DNA from: Aliiglaciecola sp. LCG003
Lineage (GTDB): Bacteria; Pseudomonadota; Gammaproteobacteria; Enterobacterales; Alteromonadaceae
Direction: 5' to 3'
DNA length: 64,000 nt
Assembly: GCF_030316135.1 (NCBI RefSeq)
Contig: NZ_CP128185.1
Coordinates: forward strand, 1,054,001 to 1,118,000
Part shown: positions 35,108-44,955 of the stretch, one piece after another
Layout of the letters: the number at the start of each line of letters is the position of its first letter
How positions within the stretch are numbered: the stretch's first letter is position 1
Position numbers and translations under genes: made by a program
Notes under the pieces: generated by a model
What the model was told of the DNA's origin: nothing
The model's database searches: none
The model's input: the letters and a program-made list of their open reading frames with translations, nothing else

Positions 35108-36862
35108 ATGTCTGCAAAAAGCGTTAGTACTCGCACATTAATGGGCTGGATCTTCAGTCAGCTCAAGCCTTATAAACAACGGGTTATCGTTGCCATCTTA
35201 GCCTTAATCGTCGGCGCACTCGCTTGGTTATTATTGGGCCAAGGTGTCAAAGTGGTGGTTGATGAAGGGTTTGTCGCCAGTAATGCCGACAAACTCAATC
35301 AAATGGTGCTGGTGGTATTGGCGATTGCGCTGGTTGGCAGCGCTGCGGCCTTTGTCCGATTCTATCTAATGATCTGGTTAGGTGAGCGGGTCAGTGCAGA
35401 TATTCGCAAACAGGTATACTCGCATCTCTTATCCTTATCACCGGGCTTTTTTGAATCGACCCGAACCGGCGAAGTGATTTCGCGTTTTACCGCCGATACC
35501 ACAGTGTTACAAACTGTGGTTGGCATGGGCCTGTCGATGGCTTTAAGAGCATCAATCACCTTTATTGGCGCATTGTTACTCATGTTGATCACCAGTCCCA
35601 TGCTGACCCTGTATGTGTTGGTGGCCGTTCCTATCGTGCTATTGCCGATAAAATTCCTTGGCGCCAGAGTGCGCACCTACGCTCGTGACAGTCAAGATAG
35701 GGTGGCGGATGTGGGTGCTTACGTGGATGAGAGTCTGCATGAGATCCAAACTGTACAAGCCTACACCCACGAAGAACATGATCGCCGTTTATTCGCTGAC
35801 CGCATCGAAGCGGTAATGTTGGCCGCAGCCTCAAGAATACGATTTCGCGCCCTATTGATTGCTTTGATCATGGGGATCAGTATCAGTGCCATTACCATTG
35901 TGGCATGGTTGGGGGCTAAAGAAGTGCTTAGTGCCGGTATCAGCGCGGGCGAATTAACAGCGTTTATGTTCTATGCAGTTATGGCTGGTGGTAGTGTTGC
36001 CACTATCAGTGAAGTCATTGGTGAGATCCAAAAAGCCGCCGGTGCCAGTGAACGTCTATTAGAACTGCTTAATACCAAGCCGCTAATTGAATCCCCTCCA
36101 CAAGCACTTGTTTTGCCCGTAAAATTACAAGGGGAGATTAGCATAGAGCATTTGCAGTTTGCCTATCCTAGTGCGCCAAACATTCAGGTACTCAAAGACA
36201 TCAACCTGCATATTGCCAGCGGTGAGCGCATTGCACTGGTGGGCCCAAGCGGAGCGGGTAAATCAAGTTTGTTCCAACTGTTATTGCGATTTCATGATGC
36301 ATCGGGTGGACAGATTAGGCTGGATGGATTTGACACGAAAGCCTTAGCGCCGCAGTCACTGCGCCAACAATTCGCCATGGTTTCGCAAGAATCAGTGATC
36401 TTTGCCAGCAGCGCCAAGGAGAATATTCGTTATGGCCGTCCTGATGCGACACTCGATGAAGTAAAAGCTGCAGCGAAAGCGGCTCAAGCCGACGAGTTTA
36501 TCAATCAATTAGTTGACGGCTATGATACCGATCTTGGCGAGCGTGGCGTGCGCCTCTCCGGCGGGCAAAAGCAACGTATTGCCATCGCCCGAGCGATCTT
36601 GGCAGACCGCCCCGTGCTGCTACTCGATGAAGCCACCAGTGCACTGGACGCCGCGAATGAAAAATTAGTGAAACAAGCGTTGGATAGCTTAATGGAAGGG
36701 AAAACCACCTTAATCATTGCTCACCGCTTGTCCACAGTGGTGAATGCAGACCGAATCATCGTCATGGATCAAGGTCAGATAGTGGCAATGGGTAATCATC
36801 AACAACTGATGCAGGATAACGGCTTGTATCGACAGTTTGCCGAATTACAACTTGTTAGTTAA
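35108..36862 (+). CDS. ABC transporter, fused permease and ATPase (MsbA-like exporter)
   Basis: 584 residues: six membrane helices (about residues 20-310) then a nucleotide-binding domain. The latter has Walker A GPSGAGKSS (Lys385), Q-loop MVSQESVIFASS, signature LSGGQKQRIAIARA, Walker B VLLLDEATSALD and the switch His in IIAHRLSTV. The half-transporter should work as a homodimer exporting lipids or hydrophobic compounds across the inner membrane. The usual MsbA partner genes (lpxK) are absent, so it is better viewed as a related exporter. It is followed 42 bp later by yjjX on the same strand, possibly co-transcribed. Confidence 0.92.
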   Translation: MSAKSVSTRTLMGWIFSQLKPYKQRVIVAILALIVGALAWLLLGQGVKVVVDEGFVASNADKLNQMVLVVLAIALVGSAAAFVRFYLMIWLGERVSADIRKQVYSHLLSLSPGFFESTRTGEVISRFTADTTVLQTVVGMGLSMALRASITFIGALLLMLITSPMLTLYVLVAVPIVLLPIKFLGARVRTYARDSQDRVADVGAYVDESLHEIQTVQAYTHEEHDRRLFADRIEAVMLAAASRIRFRALLIALIMGISISAITIVAWLGAKEVLSAGISAGELTAFMFYAVMAGGSVATISEVIGEIQKAAGASERLLELLNTKPLIESPPQALVLPVKLQGEISIEHLQFAYPSAPNIQVLKDINLHIASGERIALVGPSGAGKSSLFQLLLRFHDASGGQIRLDGFDTKALAPQSLRQQFAMVSQESVIFASSAKENIRYGRPDATLDEVKAAAKAAQADEFINQLVDGYDTDLGERGVRLSGGQKQRIAIARAILADRPVLLLDEATSALDAANEKLVKQALDSLMEGKTTLIIAHRLSTVVNADRIIVMDQGQIVAMGNHQQLMQDNGLYRQFAELQLVS

Positions 36863-36904
36863 GTTTTGGCGATTGTTAGAGTTACATTTTACTAGGACTT
36901 ATTT

Positions 36905-37450
36905 ATGTCTAATCAACCGAAACATATGCGGGTGCTCGTTGGCTCGCAAAACCCCGTTAAGATTAATGCCTTCAAATTAACCTTAGAAAGGCTATTCAAG
37001 CAGAGCATTATTGACTGTGTCGGCGTTCAGGCGCCATCATTGGTGGCGGATCAGCCTATGAGTGAAAGTCAAACTCTATTAGGTGCCATTAATCGAGTCA
37101 CCTATTGTCAGGCCCATCATCAAGCTGATTTTTATGCTGCGATGGAAGGCGGAGTGGATAACTTTGAATACGGCCCCGCCACATTTGCCTATGTCGTTAT
37201 TGCCGATCATCAGCAGCAGCAGGTGGGCCGCAGCGCCAACCTGCCCATCCCCAAAAGTGTGCATCAAGCTTTGCTCGAAGGTGAAGAGCTGGGGCCCTTG
37301 ATGGACAAGTTATTTGGTACTGCTAATGTTAAACAAAAAGGTGGGGCAATAGGGTTGCTCACCAACGACGTCGAATCCAGAACCAGCGTTTATATCCAGG
37401 CTCTGACTTTGGCGATGGCGCCGTTTCTGCACCCACAGCGCTTTAACTAA
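36905..37450 (+). CDS. yjjX: Inosine/xanthosine triphosphatase
   Basis: 181 residues matching YjjX from end to end: RVLVGSQNPVKINAF, VQAPSLVADQPMS, the ITPase-type acidic motif AAMEGGVDN, FAYVVIADH, RSANLPIPKSV and GGAIGLLTND. The enzyme hydrolyses non-canonical ITP and XTP (or oxidised nucleotides) and so keeps them out of RNA and DNA; it acts in the cytosol as a dimer. It lies 42 bp downstream of the ABC exporter and converges on the PepSY gene, separated by 66 bp without a clear hairpin. Confidence 0.93.
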   Translation: MSNQPKHMRVLVGSQNPVKINAFKLTLERLFKQSIIDCVGVQAPSLVADQPMSESQTLLGAINRVTYCQAHHQADFYAAMEGGVDNFEYGPATFAYVVIADHQQQQVGRSANLPIPKSVHQALLEGEELGPLMDKLFGTANVKQKGGAIGLLTNDVESRTSVYIQALTLAMAPFLHPQRFN

Positions 37451-37516
37451 CTGAATCTGGACCCGATTGCTAGACCCGTCCCTTAACCTAACCCTACCTA
37501 ACTAAGGCGCGCCTCA

Positions 37517-38227
37517 TTAGCGGGATTTGCGCCGTCGTAGCCTGACAGTTTGAAACAGTAATAGGATGCCAGTCAGCGTGAACACCAGCGCTGCCCCAGA
37601 AAAACTGATTAGCAGAGGATTGTTGAAATTTTCTCTGTCATCATAATCCATAATATGTAACATCCAAAAGAAATCAAATATCCGCCAAATATCACTTCGT
37701 ATGGTGAGCAATTGGCCAGTAAAAGGCGAAATGTACAAGGTGGTGTCCCACAGATCATCGAAGCGTACCTTCCAAACTTGGCCTTTACTGCGGGCAGCTT
37801 CACGAGGCGCTTTGGCTAACAGCTCGGTGGATAACACGATGCCTTGACCTAAATAGTGTAGCTTAGCAATATGCGCCGCGTGTTGGTTAGATAGAAACGG
37901 TAGTGGCTTACCGGTTTGACCGTCAAAAGCCATTGTCTGGCTATCCGTGTACACCAAATAATAGGGTTGAGATAGCACCTGAGCATATTCAATCTTACTA
38001 ATGTTTGGCTTTACGTGAGCCACAATAGAATCCAAAGGATAAGAGTAATCATTGAGCTGCAGGGTACTGGGTAAAACTCGCTGAGCTAGATGTTTGCCAT
38101 GCACTTTTTCCAGCGGGATGGCGCTCATTACGAGCCCTCCCGAAATCCAAAACAGAATTTGAATGGCTAATATCCAACCAGCCCACTTATGTATTTTACG
38201 GGCATATTTAAACAGCGACTTTTTCAT
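37517..38227 (-). CDS. PepSY-domain membrane protein
   Basis: 236 residues with an N-terminal helix (HKWAGWILAIQILFWISGG) and a C-terminal helix (LLISFSGAALVFTLTGILLL), framing a periplasmic region. This region contains PepSY-like strands (YYLVYTDSQTMAFDGQTGKPL and TTLYISPFTGQLLTIR). The HKWAGW motif and the pair of helices match PepSY-associated TM proteins, which often accompany iron or siderophore uptake and ferric reductases. No TonB receptor or iron gene is adjacent here, so the role is open. The gene ends with strong arginine content (RLRRRKSR), suiting cytosolic retention of the tail. Confidence 0.84.
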   Translation of the reverse strand: MKKSLFKYARKIHKWAGWILAIQILFWISGGLVMSAIPLEKVHGKHLAQRVLPSTLQLNDYSYPLDSIVAHVKPNISKIEYAQVLSQPYYLVYTDSQTMAFDGQTGKPLPFLSNQHAAHIAKLHYLGQGIVLSTELLAKAPREAARSKGQVWKVRFDDLWDTTLYISPFTGQLLTIRSDIWRIFDFFWMLHIMDYDDRENFNNPLLISFSGAALVFTLTGILLLFQTVRLRRRKSR

Positions 38228-38441
38228 ATCCGACTATTCATTCCATCTGATGATAAGGTTAAAAGGCAATCCATTTTCAGGCATTTAGCCCCTTAAGCAG
38301 TCACTCATTGCTCGCCTATGTATATCAGCATTACAAAAAGACTGCACTTTCTTACAACTTTGCCGAGCAAGTTCGGTTACGCTTAACTCACAATATGGAA
38401 CTTCTACTTTTTTGGTAACCGCTATTAATGGAGCTATTACT

Positions 38442-39416
38442 TTGAAATATATAATATTTTTTATTCTACCGCTGATATTCGTTAGTGTAAATGCGTGGTC
38501 TGATACCCTTGAACAGGCTGTGACCTTATATAAACAAGGTGACAAAGAGCAAGCGAAACAACTATTTTTATCTTTACCTCAACAAGCTGTTGCCCTGACT
38601 TACTTGGCCCGGATGGCCAGTGATAATGATTTAGATGAAGCTGAATCACTTATTGAAAAAGCCACAAAACTAGCCCCTAAGAACCCAGAAACGGCCTACA
38701 CCAAGGGAGTTATCATGGGGATGCAAGCTTCTACATCTATATTCAGTGCATTAGGCTATGCAAAAAAATCCCTTGCTGCATTTGAATTAGCAGTAACGAT
38801 AGCGCCGGATAATGTTAATTACCGTCAGGGCCTTATGAAGTTTTACTTAGCCGCACCTGGCATAGCGGGGGGCGATGAAGCAAAAGCTTATCAACAAGTC
38901 CAAGCCATACAGCAGTTATCTGAATACCAAGGGCTGCATGCAGAATTGGAATATTATCAGGCTACTGAAAACGAAAAAGCCGTGACTGAAACTGCCAACA
39001 AAGCGATTAAGGCCTATCCAAATATTGCTGATTTTTATGCTCGCCATGGCATGTTTTTGCAGCAAAATGAACAGTTTGATCAAGCCATCGCATTGTTTTT
39101 GACTGCTTTTCAGAAAACCGAGCAGATGGATGAAAGTGAATTTTATCGGTATTTGTCGTTGTACCAAATCGGCCGTACAGCAGTACTAGGCGAAAACTGG
39201 TTTGAGCAGGGGCAGCAAGCCTTGGTGGATTATGTAAAAAGTGCACCAATTTTAGAGCAACTGCCGGATAAAGATTGGGCAAGTTTTCGTCTTGCACAAA
39301 TTTTGCTTTTTCAGCATAAATCCAGTGAAGCTAAGGCCTTACTTAATAGCTTGGTCAAATCAAATGATGACAAGCTTAAAAAGCAGTCTAAAAAACTATT
39401 ACGTCAAATTTCTTAA
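38442..39416 (+). CDS. Exported TPR-like protein
   Basis: 324 residues. The start is TTG 38442, preceded by GGAG at 38430-38433, which yields a clean signal peptide (KYIIFFILPLIFVSVNAWS). An upstream TTG at 38412 would spoil it. The body is helical with TPR-like pairs: TLEQAVTLYKQGDKEQAKQL, AESLIEKATKLAPKNPETAY, SLAAFELAVTIAPDNVNYR and FDQAIALFLTAFQ. TPR proteins act as scaffolds, so this is probably a periplasmic assembly factor of unknown partner. It is transcribed divergently from PepSY and converges on the RND genes. Confidence 0.8.
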   Translation: MKYIIFFILPLIFVSVNAWSDTLEQAVTLYKQGDKEQAKQLFLSLPQQAVALTYLARMASDNDLDEAESLIEKATKLAPKNPETAYTKGVIMGMQASTSIFSALGYAKKSLAAFELAVTIAPDNVNYRQGLMKFYLAAPGIAGGDEAKAYQQVQAIQQLSEYQGLHAELEYYQATENEKAVTETANKAIKAYPNIADFYARHGMFLQQNEQFDQAIALFLTAFQKTEQMDESEFYRYLSLYQIGRTAVLGENWFEQGQQALVDYVKSAPILEQLPDKDWASFRLAQILLFQHKSSEAKALLNSLVKSNDDKLKKQSKKLLRQIS

Positions 39417-39620
39417 AATGGATTTGAAGCAAAACATTGCTTAGTGAGGGTTGTGCTTACTAAGCGCATTATGAGCGTAACAGTGTCCAAGGGGGGTAAT
39501 GTTAACTATATGGATTATCACGGGAGAATGCCATAGACAACACCCTCCTCGATATTTGCTGTTGTTCAGTTTAAGCTTAAAAAACCACTGTGATGGCAGT
39601 ATCCATCTCGAACTAACACA

Positions 39621-42600
39621 CTAATTAAGCTCAGCTAGTTCTTGTTCTAATTGTTTGGCTTCATCGGCTCTGGGCTTGCTGAACCTTGCGAATGCGAAAT
39701 AAAGTACTGGGGTTAAATAAAGTGTAAATACCACAGCAATACCAAGCCCACCAAATACGACCCATCCAATGGCATTGCGGGCTTCGGCGCCAGCACCACT
39801 AGATAGAATAAGGGGCAGCCCACCGAGCACGGTTGATACCAGCGTCATCATTATAGGCCGCAATCTAACTTCTCCAGCTTCAATAATTGCTTGCTTAACG
39901 GAGTGCCCTCGGTCTCTAAGTTGATCGGCAAATTCTACCAACAAAATACTGTTTTTGGCCAATAAGCCTATTAGCATAACCAAGCCTATCTGAGAGTATA
40001 TATTAATCGATGTACCTGTAAGATAAAGGGCGAAAATTGCCGCTGCAATTCCGAAGGGAACCGTTAACATAACAACTAGTGCGCTGACGACGCTCTCAAA
40101 TTGAGCCGCGAGGACCAGAAGAACAATCACAAAAGCAAGTACGTAGGTTAAGGTAACCTGATTAGAAGTTTCTTGAAACGTCTTTGCCTCACCCAAAAAA
40201 ACTAACCCAATACCCTTGGGTAAAACGTCTTGAGAAATAGTGCGAAGATTATCTACCGCATCTTGCAACGATGCGCCTTCCTCTAGCTCTATATCAAGCT
40301 CAATTGCTCGTCTTTGCGCATGCCGTTCCAACTCTGCAGCCACACCTTCTTCGGTAATATAGGCCAGACTTGAAAGGGGAACTAACCCCCCAGTATTGGA
40401 TGAAACGTACAAATTAGTTAAGTCTGATGGATTACTCAAGTTGGCACTAGAAGCTTGTAAAATAATCGGAATAGACTGATCGCCGACATTAAGATCTGCA
40501 ATATCATCGCCATTAATGGCGGCTCTTAGGGTGCTGGATATATCAGCAAAATTCACCCCCAATTCTTCTGCTCTGCGCCGGTCAATATTTACCCTCAACT
40601 GAGGTTGGGTAGGTTGATAAGAAATTCTGATATCGCCAAAATTAGGCAATTTCTGCTCTATGGCTCCTTTGAATGCAATGGCTGCTTGAAAAATATCTTT
40701 GTAGTTTTCTCCCGTCAAGGCTAATTCAAGTCCACCACCTTGGCCTCGCAAATTGAGGCTATTAGAGCCAAAAGCCCGACCAGGGGCGCCAGGGATTGAA
40801 CTGATTTCCGGGCGTAATTTATCTATAATATCTTGTTGAGAGTGATCACGATTTTCCCAAGGCTCCAAAGGCACTTGGATAAAAACAATGTTCGGGTCCC
40901 ATTGTCCAACCACAGTATAAATTGATTTGATCTCACCAGTTGACACGAAAGGCAGTAACGCATCTTCTATTTGGTATGCTTGACGGTCCATGAAATTGAT
41001 TCCAACTCCATCTGGGCCGCGAGCGAAAATCCGAATTGCCCCTCTATCTTCACTGGGTAAGAGTTCGTTATCAAGGTGCTGATATACAAGGCTAGCGCCG
41101 CCTGCGCTGAGCAGGCTTAGCAGCACAATTAACCAGCCAAATTTCAAACTCCATCGCAAAGTCTTGGTATAAAATGATAAACAGCCATGACCGAAACCTG
41201 CAAAGAAATGCTTTGAGTTTTTTTTCAATGGCAATCTTGCCGTCAATGCAGGCACTAGGGATAGCGCTACAAAAGATGAAATGATTACAGCACTTGCCAA
41301 TACGCCACCAAACTCTCTAAATAGCCGACCCGCGGTAGAAGGGAGAAACGCGATTGGGATGAACACTGCGGCTAACACTGCTGTTGTAGCTACGACAGCA
41401 AAAAACACTTCTCTACTGCCAATAACAGCAGCAGCTCTAGCGCCCAAGCCCATTCCCCGTCGGCGTTGAATGTTTTCCGAAACGACTATGGCGTCATCAA
41501 CAATCAGTCCAGTCGCTAAAACAAGCGCCAGCAAAGTTAAAATATTAATTGAAAAGCCCAGCATCCAAATAGTGGCTAGTGCACCTACAAGTGATACGGG
41601 AATGGCAAGGGCAGGCACAATAGTGGCGCGGCCTGAGCCGATAAAAACCCATAATGTGGCTATTACAAGGGCGATAGTGAAGGCCAACGAGGTAATCACT
41701 TCTTCGACAGAGCCGCGAATGAACTCGGCGTCATCTGATGTGACAGTAATTTTCAGTTCAGGAAAGCGCTGCCGCAAATCGTTTACCATGGCTAAAACCT
41801 CGTCAGAGATTTCAATAGTGTTTGAACTGGCTTGTCGCAAAATACCTAGACCGATGACAGGCGTGCCATCTAGGCGCACCAGACTTTGGGCATCCGCTGG
41901 CCCGAAAAAGACGTTCGCTACGTCACCAATTCGGGTATTGCCGCGGATAATAATATTCTCTACATCTAATGCGGTTACCGATGTAGCGTCTGCACGAACT
42001 ATCAAGGTTTGATCGGTGGAGCGCAGGCTACCTGCTGGGACATCAAAAGGCGCTAAGCGCAATGCATCAGCAACATCGGTAACTGAAAGGCCGAAGCTGG
42101 TAAGTCGTAAAGGATCAAGGGTGACTCTTAAAACTCGTTCACGATCGCCGTTCAGCCGAACGTCCGCCACCCCAGGTATACTTAAGAACATAGGAGCAAG
42201 GTCTGTCTCTACTACATCGGTCATCGCTTCCATATTTAGGGAGCTACTTGACACCGCTAGACTGACAACAGCTTGAGCATCGTTGTCTGCTTTAATTATC
42301 GATAGTCGTTCTATATCATCTGGCAAGTCCCGTTGCACACGACTTATGGCTTCTCGTGTCTCATTGGCAGCATCCTCAAGATCAATGCCTGGACGAAATT
42401 CAACCACAGTACGAGAGAAGCCTTCCTCGCTTTGTGCGCGAATAGAGGTTACACCACTGACACGCGCTATGGCACCTTCCAATCGACTGGTCACCTCGGT
42501 GTCTACCGTTTCTGGTGAACCGCCGGGAAAGCTTGCAGTAACCGTTAGTCTAGGCCGATCAACATCAGGTAACTCTCTTACCTCCAAGCCATTGAGTGCA

Positions 42601-42731
42601 GCTAAGCCTGCGATCATGATCAATAAGTTAATTACCACTATCAATACCGGACGCCGTACTGAGAGAGAGGGGAGATCGTCAGTTGGATGGGTTTGCGTTG
42701 ATGACGTGGCAGACGAAGTTTGCAGGCTCAT
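39621..42731 (-). CDS. RND efflux permease (AcrB family)
   Basis: 1036 residues with the 12-helix plan of HAE1 pumps: helix 1 (VRRPVLIVVINLLIMIAGLA), a large periplasmic loop with SFPGGSPETVDTEVTSRLEG, six helices, a second large loop, and five more helices. The proton-relay Asp pair is in GLIVDDAIVVSEN and the helix-10 Lys in GLLAKNSILLVEFAD. The gene follows its adaptor gene by 2 bp in one operon. The outer membrane channel is missing from the locus, so a shared TolC must serve. Substrates (drugs, dyes, detergents) cannot be told. No adjacent TetR or other regulator gene was seen. Confidence 0.93.
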   Translation of the reverse strand: MSLQTSSATSSTQTHPTDDLPSLSVRRPVLIVVINLLIMIAGLAALNGLEVRELPDVDRPRLTVTASFPGGSPETVDTEVTSRLEGAIARVSGVTSIRAQSEEGFSRTVVEFRPGIDLEDAANETREAISRVQRDLPDDIERLSIIKADNDAQAVVSLAVSSSSLNMEAMTDVVETDLAPMFLSIPGVADVRLNGDRERVLRVTLDPLRLTSFGLSVTDVADALRLAPFDVPAGSLRSTDQTLIVRADATSVTALDVENIIIRGNTRIGDVANVFFGPADAQSLVRLDGTPVIGLGILRQASSNTIEISDEVLAMVNDLRQRFPELKITVTSDDAEFIRGSVEEVITSLAFTIALVIATLWVFIGSGRATIVPALAIPVSLVGALATIWMLGFSINILTLLALVLATGLIVDDAIVVSENIQRRRGMGLGARAAAVIGSREVFFAVVATTAVLAAVFIPIAFLPSTAGRLFREFGGVLASAVIISSFVALSLVPALTARLPLKKNSKHFFAGFGHGCLSFYTKTLRWSLKFGWLIVLLSLLSAGGASLVYQHLDNELLPSEDRGAIRIFARGPDGVGINFMDRQAYQIEDALLPFVSTGEIKSIYTVVGQWDPNIVFIQVPLEPWENRDHSQQDIIDKLRPEISSIPGAPGRAFGSNSLNLRGQGGGLELALTGENYKDIFQAAIAFKGAIEQKLPNFGDIRISYQPTQPQLRVNIDRRRAEELGVNFADISSTLRAAINGDDIADLNVGDQSIPIILQASSANLSNPSDLTNLYVSSNTGGLVPLSSLAYITEEGVAAELERHAQRRAIELDIELEEGASLQDAVDNLRTISQDVLPKGIGLVFLGEAKTFQETSNQVTLTYVLAFVIVLLVLAAQFESVVSALVVMLTVPFGIAAAIFALYLTGTSINIYSQIGLVMLIGLLAKNSILLVEFADQLRDRGHSVKQAIIEAGEVRLRPIMMTLVSTVLGGLPLILSSGAGAEARNAIGWVVFGGLGIAVVFTLYLTPVLYFAFARFSKPRADEAKQLEQELAELN

Positions 42732-42733
42732 TA

Positions 42734-43774
42734 TTAGTCACTCTTATTCGGTTGTGCTTGAATTTCTTGGCCGGGTCGTAAGCGCTGGATACCTTCAACA
42801 ATAATGGTATCGGCGGGAAGTAAGTCACCCTCTACTAACACTCTTCCGCGCAATCGTTGTTTAATATTGACCGGGACTTTGGTGGCTTTATTGCCAATAA
42901 CTTTCCACACATAGGCACCTGATGGACCCCATGAAAGCCCAGACTCAGGGATGGCTGCGTATTCCTGCCCCTGCATAATTAAATTTACTCGAAAACTCAT
43001 ACCTGGGCGAAACACATCTTGTTTGTTATCTAACTCTGCCCGCACTCGAATTGTGCGATTTTCGATATCGAGTCTAGAGTCTACTTGGCTAACTTTAGCA
43101 TCGAGCTTGATGTTTCTATCTGACCAAGGTTGAAGTACAACACGACTATTCGTTGTCACTGCTGCCAACGAAGATTCAGGTGCACTGAAGTTGACGAACA
43201 AGCGACTTCTATCATCCAACGTGGTGACCATAGTTTGAGTGGTGATCCTGTCACCAACCTCTATATCTGAAAGCCCCACATAGCCGCTAAAAGGCGCGAT
43301 CAAAACTCGGTCTTCTAAATCGGTTTGCGCATCGATAACCGATACTTCTGCAAGTTCCTGAGATATTTTAGCTGCGTCTAAAGCGCTTTGTGCAACTGCA
43401 CCACCATCGCTGCTTTGCTGCAAGCGCAACAAATTCCGTTTTGCGTCCTTAAGCATAATCTGACTACGCTTAAGCGCAGCCGTTTGACGGCGTGAATCGA
43501 GCTTGAGCAGCACTTGGCCTTTTTCGACCCAGTGGCCTGGTGTAAAGTTAGTTTCAATCACTTTGTCAGCAGTTGCAGGGTAAACATTTACAGATTTCAA
43601 TGCTTCTGCCGTACCCACTGCTTCAACCGTGGTTTCCAGGGATTCAAATTTGAGTGGCTCTGTAATGACTTTTGTCGGTCCAGAATCAGGACGGGACTGA
43701 GCATAACTTTTTGAATTTAATGTTAAACCCATCAAGGCCACTAACATGATGTAAGTAGGATTTAGAATTTTCAT
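42734..43774 (-). CDS. RND periplasmic adaptor (membrane fusion protein)
   Basis: 346 residues with a signal peptide (to about residue 25, SYAQS). The lipoyl halves are VYPATADKVIETNFTPGHWV with KGQVLLKLDSRRQ and VLIAPFSGYVGLSDIEVGDR. A short coiled hairpin lies between them (about residues 85-140), followed by the beta-barrel region and the membrane-proximal domain ending VEGIQRLRPGQEI. There is no lipobox, so it is not lipid-anchored as AcrA is. It bridges the inner membrane pump encoded 2 bp downstream to an outer membrane factor encoded elsewhere. Translation of the pair is probably coupled. Confidence 0.92.
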   Translation of the reverse strand: MKILNPTYIMLVALMGLTLNSKSYAQSRPDSGPTKVITEPLKFESLETTVEAVGTAEALKSVNVYPATADKVIETNFTPGHWVEKGQVLLKLDSRRQTAALKRSQIMLKDAKRNLLRLQQSSDGGAVAQSALDAAKISQELAEVSVIDAQTDLEDRVLIAPFSGYVGLSDIEVGDRITTQTMVTTLDDRSRLFVNFSAPESSLAAVTTNSRVVLQPWSDRNIKLDAKVSQVDSRLDIENRTIRVRAELDNKQDVFRPGMSFRVNLIMQGQEYAAIPESGLSWGPSGAYVWKVIGNKATKVPVNIKQRLRGRVLVEGDLLPADTIIVEGIQRLRPGQEIQAQPNKSD

Positions 43775-44097
43775 TTGTTTTCAACTAATTAAGATATGAA
43801 ATTATTACTTGGGAAACGGCATTTTCGATCAATCCGACTACAATAGAAACATGTAAAATGTAAAGATAGTGCAAAGCTGTTTAATCTAGACCCGATTTCA
43901 ATAATTATCGGACCGGCAGACTTTATAATGATGAAGTTAGAAAAAGATACACGGTTTTATCACTTGGTCTATTAAACTATTTTTGCCTTCCTATTTAGCT
44001 GAAGTCTCAAACTTTAAAGCAATTAACTGTTGCGCTGGTAGTGATCCTTATTCACCTTTAAGATAGTAATAATTTCCTTTTGTTATCATGACTTACT
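43775..44097. other. Divergent promoter region, no gene seen
   Basis: 323 bp between the divergent RND operon and the hydrolase-kynU operon. It must contain both promoters. I see no strong palindrome that would mark an operator, no repeat of family A or B and no small ORF. Confidence 0.45.
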
Positions 44098-44955
44098 ATG
44101 CTCAACCTATACCATTTTCTAGCCTCAATATTTTTTGTTGTTAGCGCAGGTCTATGCGCTCAGCCGAGCAAACTACCCCTGACCAATGTGAGTTATAAAT
44201 CAATTCTCGAATTGCCCTATGAGGATGCCGATTTGACCTTGGCATATGGTAACGATAAATATCAATACGGCAAGTTGTGGAGACCCCTTAACACAAGTGA
44301 CAATGAAGCCTCGCCACTGGTCATCTTTGTCCACGGGGGGTGTTGGCTCAACGCGTACGGTATTGATCACAGTTTTGCACTTACCAGCGCACTTGCCAAA
44401 CAAGGTTATCTTGTGTGGAGCCTAGAGTATCGTCGCGCAGGCGATGAAGGAGGCAACTGGCCAGGGGCGTTTTTAGATGTGCAAGCTGGAATCGATTTTA
44501 TATTAAATCAGACTCAAGAGCCCTTTGATCCACAGCAAGTATTTGTGGTCGGCCATTCCGCTGGCGGGCATTTGGCCACGTTAGCAGCCGATAAGCGAAA
44601 CGGCAGTATTCACGCTATAGGTTTGGCCGCAATAACGGATGTGGCCAAGTACGGCGCTGGCGAAAATAGTTGCCAACAAGCCGTGCCTAAATTCATGGGG
44701 GGCAGCTTTGCACAAATGCCTGCTGCTTATGATCTGGCAACCGCAAAGTCTTTCACTCACAGCGTGCTGTTACATGGTTCGGCTGATAGCATAGTGCCTC
44801 TCAGTCAAAGTATCCAGCCAACGGGGCGGTCGGTGATCATTCCCGATGCGGGCCATTTCGACTTTTTACATCCACAAAGCACAGCTTTTGACACCTTAGT
44901 TACAACCCTAAATGCTCAATCAAGCCAGTTAGAGACTCAAAAATATGACCGTTGA
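44098..44955 (+). CDS. Exported alpha/beta hydrolase next to kynureninase (possible formamidase-like)
   Basis: 285 residues. A signal peptide is predicted (FLASIFFVVSAGLCAQPSK). The hydrolase core shows the HGG oxyanion motif in VIFVHGGCW, Ser154 in VVGHSAGGHL, an Asp in GSADSIVPL near 225 and His253 in DAGHFDF. This layout is shared by kynurenine formamidases of the alpha/beta type, and the gene overlaps kynU by 11 bp, so N-formylkynurenine hydrolysis is a natural guess. Against it, the signal peptide would put the enzyme outside the cytosol, away from kynureninase. It could instead be an esterase or peptidase. Confidence in the fold is high, in the substrate low. Confidence 0.82.
   Translation: MLNLYHFLASIFFVVSAGLCAQPSKLPLTNVSYKSILELPYEDADLTLAYGNDKYQYGKLWRPLNTSDNEASPLVIFVHGGCWLNAYGIDHSFALTSALAKQGYLVWSLEYRRAGDEGGNWPGAFLDVQAGIDFILNQTQEPFDPQQVFVVGHSAGGHLATLAADKRNGSIHAIGLAAITDVAKYGAGENSCQQAVPKFMGGSFAQMPAAYDLATAKSFTHSVLLHGSADSIVPLSQSIQPTGRSVIIPDAGHFDFLHPQSTAFDTLVTTLNAQSSQLETQKYDR

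Noticed and set aside
41470-42804. Several long plus-strand frames within the RND permease gene
   Set aside because: They lie opposite conserved RND sequence and show low-complexity Ser/Thr/Arg composition typical of antisense frames.
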